Positions 26,251 through 34,902 of a stretch of 64,000 bases of DNA are shown in pieces. The DNA is from BOG-908 sp965199235 (GTDB lineage Bacteria > Pseudomonadota > Alphaproteobacteria > Acetobacterales > Acetobacteraceae). A program made the translations under genes and the position numbers. Below the pieces are notes generated by a model. That model saw only the letters and a program-made list of their open reading frames with translations, was not told where the DNA came from and made no database searches. Numbering within the stretch: position 1 is the stretch's first letter; each line of letters begins with the position of its first letter. The stretch is from assembly GCA_965199235.1 (NCBI GenBank), contig CBDAQU010000002.1, forward strand, positions 3,224,001 to 3,288,000. Reading direction: 5' to 3'.

Positions 26251-27215
26251 TACGATAAGCTTCGCTTGATGATTTGTTGCATAGAGAACAAGCCAATACA
26301 GAGCATGAAGACAGCTATTGCAAGCAACTGCTGACCAGATGGCGTTACAAACAAAATGTTGATGTAGTCAGGGTTAGAGATCCAAAGCATCGCTCCGCTC
26401 ACAAGAGGCAGCGCAGTCAGGACGTAAATGCTGGTTTTGGCCTCTGAAGCCAGGGCTGCTCCTCGCTTGCGGGCTGCTTCGCGCTTGCGAATAGTATCGG
26501 CCAAGGTGTCTAACGTCTCTGTTAATCCACCGCCAGTCTGATTCTGTAAGGCAAGAGCAGTGGCAAAGAAGCGATACTCTGCAAGGTCGTTGCGTTCGGC
26601 CATCTCGGTAAGAGCTGTCTCCAAGTCCACTCCTATTGCAACCGCATCCGATGTTCGTGCGAATTCGTCCCTAGTTGGAGGTAGGCCTTCACGAGCTACG
26701 ACTTTTATAGCTTCGCCTAAAGGAACACCTACGCGAACAGAGCGCGAGACCATCGATAGAGCATCCGGAAATTGGCTAAGTAGCGCCCGGGAGATCTTGT
26801 TTACGCACCAGTTCAGGAACGCGCGCGTTAGGATCAAATCAATAATCGGCAGGAAGACCCATCCTAGAACGCCTAAGACGCGGGTCGCCAAAAGGGCTCC
26901 GACGATAGAAGGACCAAGCGCTGCGGTAGCGATCCCCCACCAAGTAATCGGGTAATGGCTACGCCGATCTTCTCGCCAGCCAAACAAGAGATGCACTCTA
27001 CCAATGAGACTGGCAGAGTCTCTATACCGGGTTGCCAGCATGAGTGTCGGGCCTGGCTCAAACTTTGGCTTCAAATAGGCGGAGATTGTCGCATCGCGAC
27101 GAGCAACCCATTGCGATGTTTGCTTTTGGTCCAGTAGGGCCCATACCCCAGTGACTGTCAGTCCGAGCAGGCAGAACAGCCCACCCACCAGCAAGAACGG
27201 CAGGTTTGAACTCAC
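26250..27215 (-). CDS. tadB: Tad pilus inner-membrane platform protein TadB
   Basis: From GTG at 27215 the protein is 321 residues. It has an N-terminal membrane segment (LPFLLVGGLFCLLGLTVTGVW), central segments (LGPSIVGALLATRVLGVLGWVFLPII) and a T2SSF core with FPDALSMVSRSVRVGVPLGEAI and NQTGGGLTETLDTLADTIRKR. GTG is preferred because GGAGG lies 10 nt upstream and it overlaps the tadA stop by 4 nt (GTGA). TadB pairs with TadC in the pilus machine. Confidence 0.92.
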   Translation of the reverse strand: MSSNLPFLLVGGLFCLLGLTVTGVWALLDQKQTSQWVARRDATISAYLKPKFEPGPTLMLATRYRDSASLIGRVHLLFGWREDRRSHYPITWWGIATAALGPSIVGALLATRVLGVLGWVFLPIIDLILTRAFLNWCVNKISRALLSQFPDALSMVSRSVRVGVPLGEAIKVVAREGLPPTRDEFARTSDAVAIGVDLETALTEMAERNDLAEYRFFATALALQNQTGGGLTETLDTLADTIRKREAARKRGAALASEAKTSIYVLTALPLVSGAMLWISNPDYINILFVTPSGQQLLAIAVFMLCIGLFSMQQIIKRSLS

Positions 27216-28585
27216 AGGTTCGTTTCCTCCATGGCTGCGATCCAGGCCCGGTCCATTTGAAAGTAAATTAACCTGTCCCAAAAGCTTGGGCGGCCACGGC
27301 CGATTTTATACATGCCGGTCAGCTTGCTACCGTCTGGTGTCTCACCCGTGAATTCAAACTGGAAAATGTCATTCAAGACGACTACGTCACCCTCAAGACC
27401 GACGATGTCTGTGACCTGTGTGATCCTTCGACCGCCATCACGGTGTCGTTCGACCTGTACAATCAAGTCCACGGCGCCGACTATCTGTGTTTTGATGGCC
27501 TTGCTAGGAAGACCCATATTACCCATCTGAACCATATTCTCGATTCGTGTTAATGCATCACGAGTGTTGTTTGCGTGGATTGTCGACATCGAGCCGTCAT
27601 GGCCCGTATTCATGGCTTGAAGCATGTCGAAAGCTTCGCTGGAACGAACCTCTCCGATTATCACTCTGTCCGGCCGCATGCGTAGAGCGTTTCTTACAAG
27701 GTCACGCTGATTTATTTCTCCGCGTCCTTCCAGGCTGGCTGGTCGAGTCTCCATTCGCACTATGTGGGGCTGTTGCAGTTGCAATTCCGCAGCGTCCTCG
27801 ATGGTAATTACCCGCTCGGCCGGATCGATCATGCGCGACATGGCATTCATCAGGGTGGTTTTGCCCGAACCGGTTCCGCCGGAGATGATGACGTTTAGCC
27901 TTGACCTTCCGGCAATTTCTAAGATGCGAGCGACTTGGGACGAGCAACTCCCGTGAGCGATCAGCCGCGCAAAGTCCATCTTTCGTTTGGTAAACTTACG
28001 GATAGAGACGTAGGGTCCGTCGAGTGCCAGTGGTGGGAAAACTATGTTTACGCGGCTGCCATCCAGTAGACGCGCATCCACCATGGGAGAGCTCTCGTCG
28101 ACTCGACGTCCGATACCAGCCGCGATACGCTGACAGATATTTGCGACATGACCCGCATCGCGAAAGCGAACGTTCGACAGGGTGACTCGACCAGCTTTCT
28201 CGATGAAAACGCGGTCAGGTCCGTTAACCATGATGTCAGCGATAGCGTCATCATCTAGAAGCGGCTGCAACGGACCCAAACCAAGCATGTCATTAACAAG
28301 CTCGCCGGCTAGCTGCCTTTGTTCACGCGCGTTCAGTTGTATACGGCGCTCACTGGCGATGTCGCCGACAAGCTTCTCAATCTCCGGTGTTAAGCGATCT
28401 TGAGGGAGGGCCGCAGCCGCGGCAGGATCGAGTTGCGAGAGGGCTAGGGTGCGGAGTTCAGAGAGCTGATCGGAGGTCGATTGGCTCTGAATCGGGGTAG
28501 GCGCTGGCGGCTTGAGTGGCGCTACAGATGGCAATTCTTGGTCAGTTTCACTCCGCCTTCGGCCGAACATCGGTGTGACAGTCAT
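27212..28585 (-). CDS. tadA: Tad pilus secretion ATPase TadA/CpaF
   Basis: A 457-residue secretion ATPase of the CpaF type. The N-terminal domain includes LLDDDAIADIMVNGPDRVFIE. Walker A is ISGGTGSGKTTL, the Asp box TIEDAAEL, Walker B RPDRVIIGEVR, and the His box STIHANNTRDAL. TadA hydrolyses ATP to extend, and possibly retract, Flp pili. It overlaps tadB and tadZ by four bases each, showing tight translational coupling. Confidence 0.95.
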   Translation of the reverse strand: MTVTPMFGRRRSETDQELPSVAPLKPPAPTPIQSQSTSDQLSELRTLALSQLDPAAAAALPQDRLTPEIEKLVGDIASERRIQLNAREQRQLAGELVNDMLGLGPLQPLLDDDAIADIMVNGPDRVFIEKAGRVTLSNVRFRDAGHVANICQRIAAGIGRRVDESSPMVDARLLDGSRVNIVFPPLALDGPYVSIRKFTKRKMDFARLIAHGSCSSQVARILEIAGRSRLNVIISGGTGSGKTTLMNAMSRMIDPAERVITIEDAAELQLQQPHIVRMETRPASLEGRGEINQRDLVRNALRMRPDRVIIGEVRSSEAFDMLQAMNTGHDGSMSTIHANNTRDALTRIENMVQMGNMGLPSKAIKTQIVGAVDLIVQVERHRDGGRRITQVTDIVGLEGDVVVLNDIFQFEFTGETPDGSKLTGMYKIGRGRPSFWDRLIYFQMDRAWIAAMEETNL

Positions 28586-29847
28586 GCCCTACGCCTCTTC
28601 AGCTTAGCAACCAGCCGTCCAAGCCCGGGCGGGCCGTTCGTTACACGGGCCGGTGAGGCTGCTGTACCGTCAGAAACAAAGGCGACTTCGCGTGCGAGCG
28701 CTTGGATACCACTTCGGAAGCCACCCTTGGTGACGCACGCCGCGGCTCCCATTGTCGCTGCTTGTCCGACTTGGCGAGGTTGGTACTGGATTATGAGGTC
28801 GACTTTGAATTCTAGTGCCTCCTCGATTTGGGCGCGAGTAAGACCACCTGGCTGTCCCAGTCGGTTCAGAACGACGACAGCACGTCGCACCTGCTCCGGG
28901 CCAGTCGGAAGGACCAAGAGACGTAACGCATTCTGTATGGACGCCAGTGTTGGGTCGATGACAAGAACGCGCTGGTGGGCGAGTTGTAACAGCTCCCGGT
29001 AGACAGGGACTGGCGACGACGGCACGTCCGTCACTATAAAATTATATCGGCGTCTCAGTGCACTCAGCAACGCACGACCGGCGCCGTCCGTAATCTCTGC
29101 GATATCCGTGATCTTCTCGTCTCCTGCCAATACAGACAAACGTTCGGTTATCGGCTGGGCCGCGCGTTCCACGAAGAGCTCGTCGATTCGTGACGGCGTC
29201 TCCAATGCTAGTCGCAGTCCTGTGCCAGCCCGCCCGCCCAGCATCATAGCAGCGTTCCCGGTGTAGATGTCGGGGTCAAACAGCAGCGTATGTCGTTTGA
29301 GTTCCTCCCCGAGATACCACGCAAGGTTAGCCGCTATGGTGGTCGTGCCAACGCCGCCGCAGGCGCCAGTCACGGCAACGACCCGCCCACCTTGCAACGC
29401 ACCGCTCGACGTTGGCCGCTGCATGCATGCAGGTCCGAACATTCGCGCCACCATTTCCTTGGCAAGCGGCTTATAGAGATACTCTGCTACTCCCAGGTCA
29501 CGCGTCAGAGACCGGTAGAAATTCATGTCAGCACGGTCGCCTATGACCAACACCCGTGTGCTAGGTTCAACCACCTCGGACAAATCGTGGAGGGCGGCTA
29601 AGGGCGTTTCCTCCCCAGTTATGTCTATGATCAAGACTTCAGGACTAGGCATCTTCCGTAGAAGGGCAGTGGCTTGTCGGACTGAGTGACGTTTAATCTG
29701 CAGAGAGGGAACAAAATCGGCGATGCCTTCGCGGAGAGCCGTCTCACTCGAGGCGTCTGTGACAAATCCCATCAGAGTCGACCGCTCAGCATCTCTTTGA
29801 GTATTTTCGGGCAGTTCCTGCGTGCCTGTATTCTGTGCCACGGTCAC
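28582..29847 (-). CDS. cpaE: Tad pilus localisation protein TadZ/CpaE
   Basis: A 421-residue protein with an N-terminal receiver-like domain (VLIIDITGEETPL, VLVIGDRADMNFY, EYLYKPLAKEMV) and a C-terminal MinD/ParA-like ATPase domain. The P-loop reads CGGVGTTTIAANLA, with Thr where active ParA proteins have the second Lys, the deviant motif expected in TadZ/CpaE. TadZ places the Tad machine at the pole. It overlaps the cpaD-like stop and the tadA start as ATGA. Confidence 0.9.
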   Translation of the reverse strand: MTVAQNTGTQELPENTQRDAERSTLMGFVTDASSETALREGIADFVPSLQIKRHSVRQATALLRKMPSPEVLIIDITGEETPLAALHDLSEVVEPSTRVLVIGDRADMNFYRSLTRDLGVAEYLYKPLAKEMVARMFGPACMQRPTSSGALQGGRVVAVTGACGGVGTTTIAANLAWYLGEELKRHTLLFDPDIYTGNAAMMLGGRAGTGLRLALETPSRIDELFVERAAQPITERLSVLAGDEKITDIAEITDGAGRALLSALRRRYNFIVTDVPSSPVPVYRELLQLAHQRVLVIDPTLASIQNALRLLVLPTGPEQVRRAVVVLNRLGQPGGLTRAQIEEALEFKVDLIIQYQPRQVGQAATMGAAACVTKGGFRSGIQALAREVAFVSDGTAASPARVTNGPPGLGRLVAKLKRRRA

Positions 29848-30176
29848 TGAGCCCCAGACTGGTTGCCGTTGTTGTCACCGGAGTTGCCGGTCGTGATGGT
29901 AGCAATGTCAGACGCTGGTAACTTTTTTACCTTGTCGGAACGCAAACGCTCGATTGCTGCTGCTGCTAGTTGACCGTCAGACGTGCTTGTGCCGGTTCCC
30001 ACTGTAAGGTCCGTTGGGTTAGCGACCATCAGGTCCAGGTTCATCCGATTGACGTGTGTTGGGTTCCACAATCCCTCGCGCGAAAGAGGGTCCTGATTAC
30101 AGGCACCGAGAGGTATTGTTGAAGCAAGTAAAAAGGAAGCCGCGTAAATTGTCCTGGTCCCGTAGAGCATGATCAA
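29844..30176 (-). CDS. cpaD: Short CpaD-like pilus lipoprotein
   Basis: A 110-residue protein with a lipobox at LGAC, so it is likely an outer-membrane lipoprotein. The mature part has VNRMNLDLMVANPTDLTVGTG and AAAAIERLRSDKVKKL, resembling part of CpaD pilus-biogenesis proteins, but it is about half their usual length. It sits between cpaC and cpaE, the position of CpaD. The assignment rests mainly on position and lipobox. Confidence 0.65.
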   Translation of the reverse strand: MIMLYGTRTIYAASFLLASTIPLGACNQDPLSREGLWNPTHVNRMNLDLMVANPTDLTVGTGTSTSDGQLAAAAIERLRSDKVKKLPASDIATITTGNSGDNNGNQSGAQ

Positions 30177-30180
30177 CCCT

Positions 30181-31638
30181 TCACTCGACGATAAAGCCCG
30201 AACCTGCAGGCATGCGACCGTGTAAGGTCAGCCCGCGGCCAAGTTGCCTGGCTTCAAGGATACGTTCGAAATCATTAGGCACGTGGAAGTTGTCGACAGG
30301 CGAGCGAAGGGCGGTAGGATCATCAATGGGTCGCACGATGTATGGTGTGACCACTATGACCAACTCGGTTTGCTGACGCAGAAAACTGTCTGATCGGAAC
30401 AACGCTCCTAAAATGGGCACGTCCCCCAGACCAGGTGTCGCTTGACCGATTTGGGTGGTTTGGTCTGATAAAAGTCCCGCGATGGCAAAACTTTGGCCCG
30501 AGCCAAGCTCTACAGTCGTATCGGCCCGCCTCACAGTCAGAGCGGGTATTGATATCGACACCGACGAGTTCAGATAGGACGTCACGCCATTAGCTTTGTC
30601 GAGCTGGCTGACCTCCGGCCTAACATGAAGGCTGATGCGGTCTCGTCCGAGAACAGTAGGCACAAAGGCCAGGCTGATGCCGTATTGCTTGAACTCGACA
30701 GAAAACGTTGCGTTAGCGCCAGTATTGCTAGCTACCGGGATCGGGAACTCTCCACCTACTAGAAAGCTGGCCGGCTGGCCACTCATCGTTACGAGGTTCG
30801 GCTCAGCAAGTACGTGCACCAACTGGTCTTGCGACAACGCGTCGATCGCCGCTGTTAGGTCAAAGCCTTTCTTCACTAAGTTTCCAATGTTGAAAGATGC
30901 CATGCTCGCCGCGACGCCGGTGGCCTGCTGAAGGGCATTTTGAGTGCTACCGGATACGCCGTACTGAGCGTCCCTCCCCAGTTGAGCTATGCCAGCCCAA
31001 TTGACACCAAGCTCGCGGGTCAAACTGCGGGTCATCTCCGCGATCCGCACGTGCAGCCCTACCTGAATAGGCCCGTCGACGATCAGCCGGTTATTGATCT
31101 TGCCGTCTGCTGGCAGAGCGTTTCTCGCGGCTGCTACGGTACGTTCAGCGTCACTTGCGGTGAGGACTTGACCCGAAAGCGAAACGCCCGTTTCAGTCGC
31201 TTGCGTGGTCACGGTGTTGTGGCCGCTACGTTTTATGGCGCTACGAGCCATCGCCGCATCATACCCGGAGGGATTTACCAAGATCTGATATTGACTGATG
31301 GTGTCCCCGGTTGCGTTTAGCGCCGCGATGGTCGTCGCTCCCGGTGCCACACCGAACACGAACAAGCTGTTTGCACTGGCCGGCCTGACTTCAGCCACTT
31401 TCGGGTCTGCAGTGAATACGTTCGCTGCTGGTGCGCGGAGGTGAATGACCTGTCCCGAACCAGCTGCCAGCGTTATGACGCCACGCGCCGCAGAGGCTGC
31501 CAAAGGTGCAACGCTTGGCGCTGAAGAACTCTCAAGCTGATCAGTTGCGGACTGCGCAAACGCTTGGGTGTTCAACGCTATCCACAACGCAACAGTGACA
31601 AGCAGCCTCAGGGATGTGATGAAACGACTTGGCATCAA
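30181..31638 (-). CDS. cpaC: Tad pilus outer-membrane secretin CpaC/RcpA
   Basis: A 485-residue secretin with a signal peptide ending at LNTQAFAQ. The N-terminal pilus-assembly domain has IHLRAPAANVFTADPKVAEVRPAS, and a BON-like domain follows. The secretin channel domain includes LVHVLAEPNLVTMSGQPASFLVGGEFPIP and the C-terminal VPILGALFRS and ELVIVVTPYIVRP. It forms the outer-membrane pore for Flp pili. Its start overlaps the cpaB stop by four bases (ATGA). Confidence 0.95.
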   Translation of the reverse strand: MMPSRFITSLRLLVTVALWIALNTQAFAQSATDQLESSSAPSVAPLAASAARGVITLAAGSGQVIHLRAPAANVFTADPKVAEVRPASANSLFVFGVAPGATTIAALNATGDTISQYQILVNPSGYDAAMARSAIKRSGHNTVTTQATETGVSLSGQVLTASDAERTVAAARNALPADGKINNRLIVDGPIQVGLHVRIAEMTRSLTRELGVNWAGIAQLGRDAQYGVSGSTQNALQQATGVAASMASFNIGNLVKKGFDLTAAIDALSQDQLVHVLAEPNLVTMSGQPASFLVGGEFPIPVASNTGANATFSVEFKQYGISLAFVPTVLGRDRISLHVRPEVSQLDKANGVTSYLNSSVSISIPALTVRRADTTVELGSGQSFAIAGLLSDQTTQIGQATPGLGDVPILGALFRSDSFLRQQTELVIVVTPYIVRPIDDPTALRSPVDNFHVPNDFERILEARQLGRGLTLHGRMPAGSGFIVE

Positions 31639-32468
31639 AACTTATATTCCCTGTCGTTGGTGCCGGAAAACACGTGCATCGACGGCGCGGCCACTACGTC
31701 GGAGGAGCGTCGCATGTTCCCGATGGCGCTTGAGACATCCTGGCTGTAAGTAACGGCATGGTCGTTCGATTCCGCGGGTTTGCCCGAGTCGACAGGTCGG
31801 ACAGCCAAGCCGAGCTTGCCGAGCCTCGTCGCGACGGAGACTTTCTCGGCGTCCTCCGGAGTGACCTCCAACGTAACGGTACGGGATTGCTGCGCTGTAT
31901 CGGTGTTGCTGGATGTTCCGCCTTGCACGAGTTGCTGGTCAATCGCGATGACGCGCACGTCCTTCAAGACTGTCTCGCCTGCAAAGCGCCGACCAATCGG
32001 CACGGCCGGATCGTCAATTTGCTGAGTCAGTATAAGATCGACATGATCACCTGGCCAAATCAAGCCCGCGGTTCCGGAGACAGCATCCACGCCAACCGAG
32101 GTGGCCCGCTTTCCCGGTGCAAGGACAGCGGCAAGAAAACCGTGATCTCCGGGACGCATGACATCGGCAGGTAATATCAGCTGGTGTGCCAGCAATGTCT
32201 GTCGAACCATTGCGCCAAAAAGTTCTGAGCGAGCCTGAGGAGAGTCTCGCCGAGCACCAGCCGGCACGTCACTTTCCGGCAACTCTTTGGTCTCGAGGTC
32301 GTCCGGCTTCAACAGTGTGCCTGCCCGGAACGTCCCTGCCGCGGCCAGTATGGTCACTTTTTGGACCGCGACCGCAACCGGAGCAGGAGGATGCATGTAA
32401 ACCCAGGCGGTTGCGGAAAAGCCGAACAGTCCGCCGGCCATCAACAGGAAGAGCAGGGCTTTAAGCAT
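31635..32468 (-). CDS. cpaB: Flp pilus assembly protein CpaB/RcpC
   Basis: A 277-residue protein with an N-terminal membrane anchor (LLFLLMAGGLFGFSATAWVYM) and a SAF domain (TLLKPDDLETKELPES). A conserved RcpC core follows, LAPGKRATSVGVDAVSGTAGLIWPGDHVDLILTQ. It is a periplasmic factor that probably interacts with the CpaC secretin. It lies after the prepilin peptidase and before cpaC in operon order. Confidence 0.92.
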   Translation of the reverse strand: MLKALLFLLMAGGLFGFSATAWVYMHPPAPVAVAVQKVTILAAAGTFRAGTLLKPDDLETKELPESDVPAGARRDSPQARSELFGAMVRQTLLAHQLILPADVMRPGDHGFLAAVLAPGKRATSVGVDAVSGTAGLIWPGDHVDLILTQQIDDPAVPIGRRFAGETVLKDVRVIAIDQQLVQGGTSSNTDTAQQSRTVTLEVTPEDAEKVSVATRLGKLGLAVRPVDSGKPAESNDHAVTYSQDVSSAIGNMRRSSDVVAAPSMHVFSGTNDREYKF

Positions 32469-32506
32469 GGTTCGGCCTCAGTTTATCTCTGAAGGTGATT
32501 TGTGCG

Positions 32507-33010
32507 TTAAGACCCGGCAACCGCGAGCCAACTGCCGGTCGCAATCGCGGCTGCGTAGGGAAGCGGACCGCGTCGACGGAGCCGACGCAGCTCACAATAT
32601 GCTGCACGGACGATGATGTTGGCCTGCGGCGTTGGTCGACGGCCGCTTGGTGCGAAGTAGCTGCCGGTCAGGTAGATCACGGCTAACACCCCGCCTGAAA
32701 GCGACGTCCCAATGATCATGGCAGGTAGCAAAGACGGCGGAACGAAGACGGCACAGGCGCTCAGGAGCTTGGCATCGGCCCCACCGATCCAACGAAACCG
32801 CCAGAACGTGTAGGTGCAGCAAAGGACTGCTGTACCGCACAGCAATCCGATGGTCGAGTTGCCCTCTTCGAGCCGGAGTATCATCCCGGCGAGCAGCACT
32901 GTCACAGGTACGTAGTTGGGCACAGTTCGGAAGCAAACGTCATGCAGCGCGGCAAAGGCGAGGAGCACGAAGCCGGATACCATGCAAATGCTATGAACTG
33001 ATCCCAACAT
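32507..33010 (-). CDS. cpaA: Tad prepilin peptidase CpaA/TadV
   Basis: A 167-residue multi-span membrane protease of the A24 family. The two catalytic aspartates are in AALHDVCFRTVPN and GGADAKLLSA. The canonical second motif is GxGD, here GGAD, a mild variation. Several hydrophobic spans are obvious. I chose the ATG at 33010 because AGGA lies 6 nt upstream. It removes the leader from the Flp prepilin encoded 134 bp upstream. Confidence 0.85.
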   Translation of the reverse strand: MLGSVHSICMVSGFVLLAFAALHDVCFRTVPNYVPVTVLLAGMILRLEEGNSTIGLLCGTAVLCCTYTFWRFRWIGGADAKLLSACAVFVPPSLLPAMIIGTSLSGGVLAVIYLTGSYFAPSGRRPTPQANIIVRAAYCELRRLRRRGPLPYAAAIATGSWLAVAGS

Positions 33011-33143
33011 CGCAATCCTTTTGCCGGAGAGTACCGTCACGTTTGCTGGAAGTAGGTGGCCAGCCTTGTCTTGAAGTTCCGCTACCAATTGGGCCGGGCG
33101 GGTTTGGAACGGGTGGTTACATCCCAAACCCAAATGGCAAAAC

Positions 33144-33314
33144 TCAGATTGCCGTCCCTACGTTTGTGAATAGCGTTTGAAGGGTCGTTCCAAAGTTCCT
33201 GAAGACGGTCACCAGGAACAAGCCAAGAATGCTGGCGATGATGCCGTATTCCAGCGCTGTCACAGCTTTGCGGTCAGCTTTGAACGCAAGTGCACGAATG
33301 ATAAGCTTGTCCAT
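33144..33314 (-). CDS. flp: Flp/Fap pilin subunit
   Basis: A 56-residue pilin, found by reading the minus strand. It begins MDKLIIRALAFKADRKAV and contains the conserved prepilin motif TALEYG (Glu and Tyr of the mature N-terminus), followed by a hydrophobic helix IIASILGLFLVTVF. Cleavage is likely before the hydrophobic part by the adjacent prepilin peptidase. GGAG lies 8 nt before the ATG. It is the first gene of the tad operon and would be the most abundant pilus component. Confidence 0.9.
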   Translation of the reverse strand: MDKLIIRALAFKADRKAVTALEYGIIASILGLFLVTVFRNFGTTLQTLFTNVGTAI

Positions 33315-33598
33315 CTAACAACTCCAGTATGCGGGCGGGTAAGTGCCCTCGTTGCGGCGTAAGGCAAGGCCCGAATGCTTGGCGAGTACGCTTTACACGG
33401 AGCCGGATACTCGTGACGCTACCAGTCCGGTCCGTCATATTCAGATTCGCATAACTTGCTTAAAAAAAGGTTTAGCTCGGCAGCGATCACACACAGCCTT
33501 TACGACTCCGTTCCATTGACGATCGTCCCGTAGAGACGAAACGTAGAAGTTTTCAGCTCACTCACGACCGTTCGATCTGCGTAGTTGTTGGTAACGGA
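33315..33598. promoter_or_regulatory. Likely tad operon promoter region
   Basis: This 284-bp gap between the flp start and the end of the GT87-like gene holds no credible gene. It contains an A-rich tract near 33460 (CTTAAAAAAAGG). As flp is first in the operon, the main tad promoter should lie here, but I cannot place -35 and -10 boxes. Confidence 0.4.
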
Positions 33599-34834
33599 TC
33601 ATGTCACGGCAGGATCACTGCCTGTGCAGCCAGACCTTTGCCGCGTTCGCTGAATGATGAGCCACATCAGGATCAGAGGGACGAGGGCGCCAGTATCGAT
33701 GTGCAGGCAAGCCGCTGCAGGGTAGGCCACCAGGTCGAGAGCTGTCAGAGCGGTGAACACGGCGACGTCACGGTGCGCCCACCCGTGCCGTTGAGCATCC
33801 TGCGCAATCCATGCCGCCGCCAAGCTCGCAATAGCCAAATCATAGAACAGCAGAAACGGTGCTGCCGCGAGCGTGCCTGCGATCAGGCCGGCTTTGGCAA
33901 GCGGGCACACGTCACCATCGTCGGAACCTGAGCCGCGTGTGCGCCGCCAGGACCAGGCGACAAACACGGCCGAGCCGAAAACCGCAGCAATCTGCACTGC
34001 CCAGCCGGCGGTAAGCGGAGCACCAAGCAGTCGTAGCGCGCTTCCGATGTCAGTATGCGCCGCAAGGTCTCTGTCTGCCCCTACCGAGGGACGGGCGTGC
34101 AGCGCGAGGGAAAAAAACGCTTTCCACGTCGCAGTTCCAAAGCAGACCACAGACATGGTGGAGAGGGTCACGACAGTTGCTACCGCGGCGATGACAGCGC
34201 GCCAATGGCAGCCAGTGATCAGAGCCACGGGAACGAGCATCGCGAGGTGGGGCTTGAAGCAGATTGCGCCGAAGGCAGCGCCGGCCACCCAAGGTCGTCT
34301 CGAAACGAGTAAAGTTCCAACAGCGAGCAGGCTAGCCGAAAGAAAAGAATTCTGACCCCAGCCGAGTACCCACCATACGGACGGGATGGCTGCCAACAGC
34401 ATGGCGGCCGACGGGCCACCGCCTGCTATGTGAGTGCCGAGCGCCAACCAGGCAGCAAACGTGGCCGATTCAAACAACACGAACGCCAGATGGTAGGGCA
34501 GCTTCGCCAGCGGCGCACAGATGAGCAGGAAAATCGGCGGGTTTACAAACCGCTTTTCCTCGACCCCGGCAGCAACGGTCTGGAATTCGGCTGCGCGGTG
34601 TGCCGCCTGATCGTAGGCCGCTTCCGGCCTGTTGTGGTTTGCCAGGAACCCAGCCGTGTAGAAGCTGGCGAAGTCGGTTGTGGTCGGGGGCACGGGTTGT
34701 GGGCCGAAGGCGCCGTGCGTACCCGCTACCATGAACGCGAAGCCGAGGATTTGCAGAAGCAGCAACAGCCGAGCGGCGTTGTTCCAACCCGCCCCAACGC
34801 CAGCAGCGCTCAGCGCATCGGTCCGCGACATCAT
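33599..34834 (-). CDS. GT87 (DUF2029)-like membrane glycosyltransferase, copy 1
   Basis: A multi-span membrane protein of about 411 residues. After the first span comes a periplasmic loop with DFASFYTAGFLAN and YDQAAH, then VNPPIFLLICAPLAKLPY, the NPPIF motif typical of DUF2029. Repeated spans end with PFLLFYDLAIASLAAAWIA. These enzymes use polyprenyl-phosphate sugars to glycosylate lipids or polymers. I prefer the double ATG at 34834, because the longer frame overlaps the next gene. It lies beside the tad locus and a paralogue upstream. Confidence 0.75.
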   Translation of the reverse strand: MMSRTDALSAAGVGAGWNNAARLLLLLQILGFAFMVAGTHGAFGPQPVPPTTTDFASFYTAGFLANHNRPEAAYDQAAHRAAEFQTVAAGVEEKRFVNPPIFLLICAPLAKLPYHLAFVLFESATFAAWLALGTHIAGGGPSAAMLLAAIPSVWWVLGWGQNSFLSASLLAVGTLLVSRRPWVAGAAFGAICFKPHLAMLVPVALITGCHWRAVIAAVATVVTLSTMSVVCFGTATWKAFFSLALHARPSVGADRDLAAHTDIGSALRLLGAPLTAGWAVQIAAVFGSAVFVAWSWRRTRGSGSDDGDVCPLAKAGLIAGTLAAAPFLLFYDLAIASLAAAWIAQDAQRHGWAHRDVAVFTALTALDLVAYPAAACLHIDTGALVPLILMWLIIQRTRQRSGCTGSDPAVT

Positions 34835-34902
34835 GACTTCATGCCGCGCGGCCCCAGCATCTTCGGTTTCCACAAGGTCGCCGCCGATGCGTGTCAGGCG
34901 GA

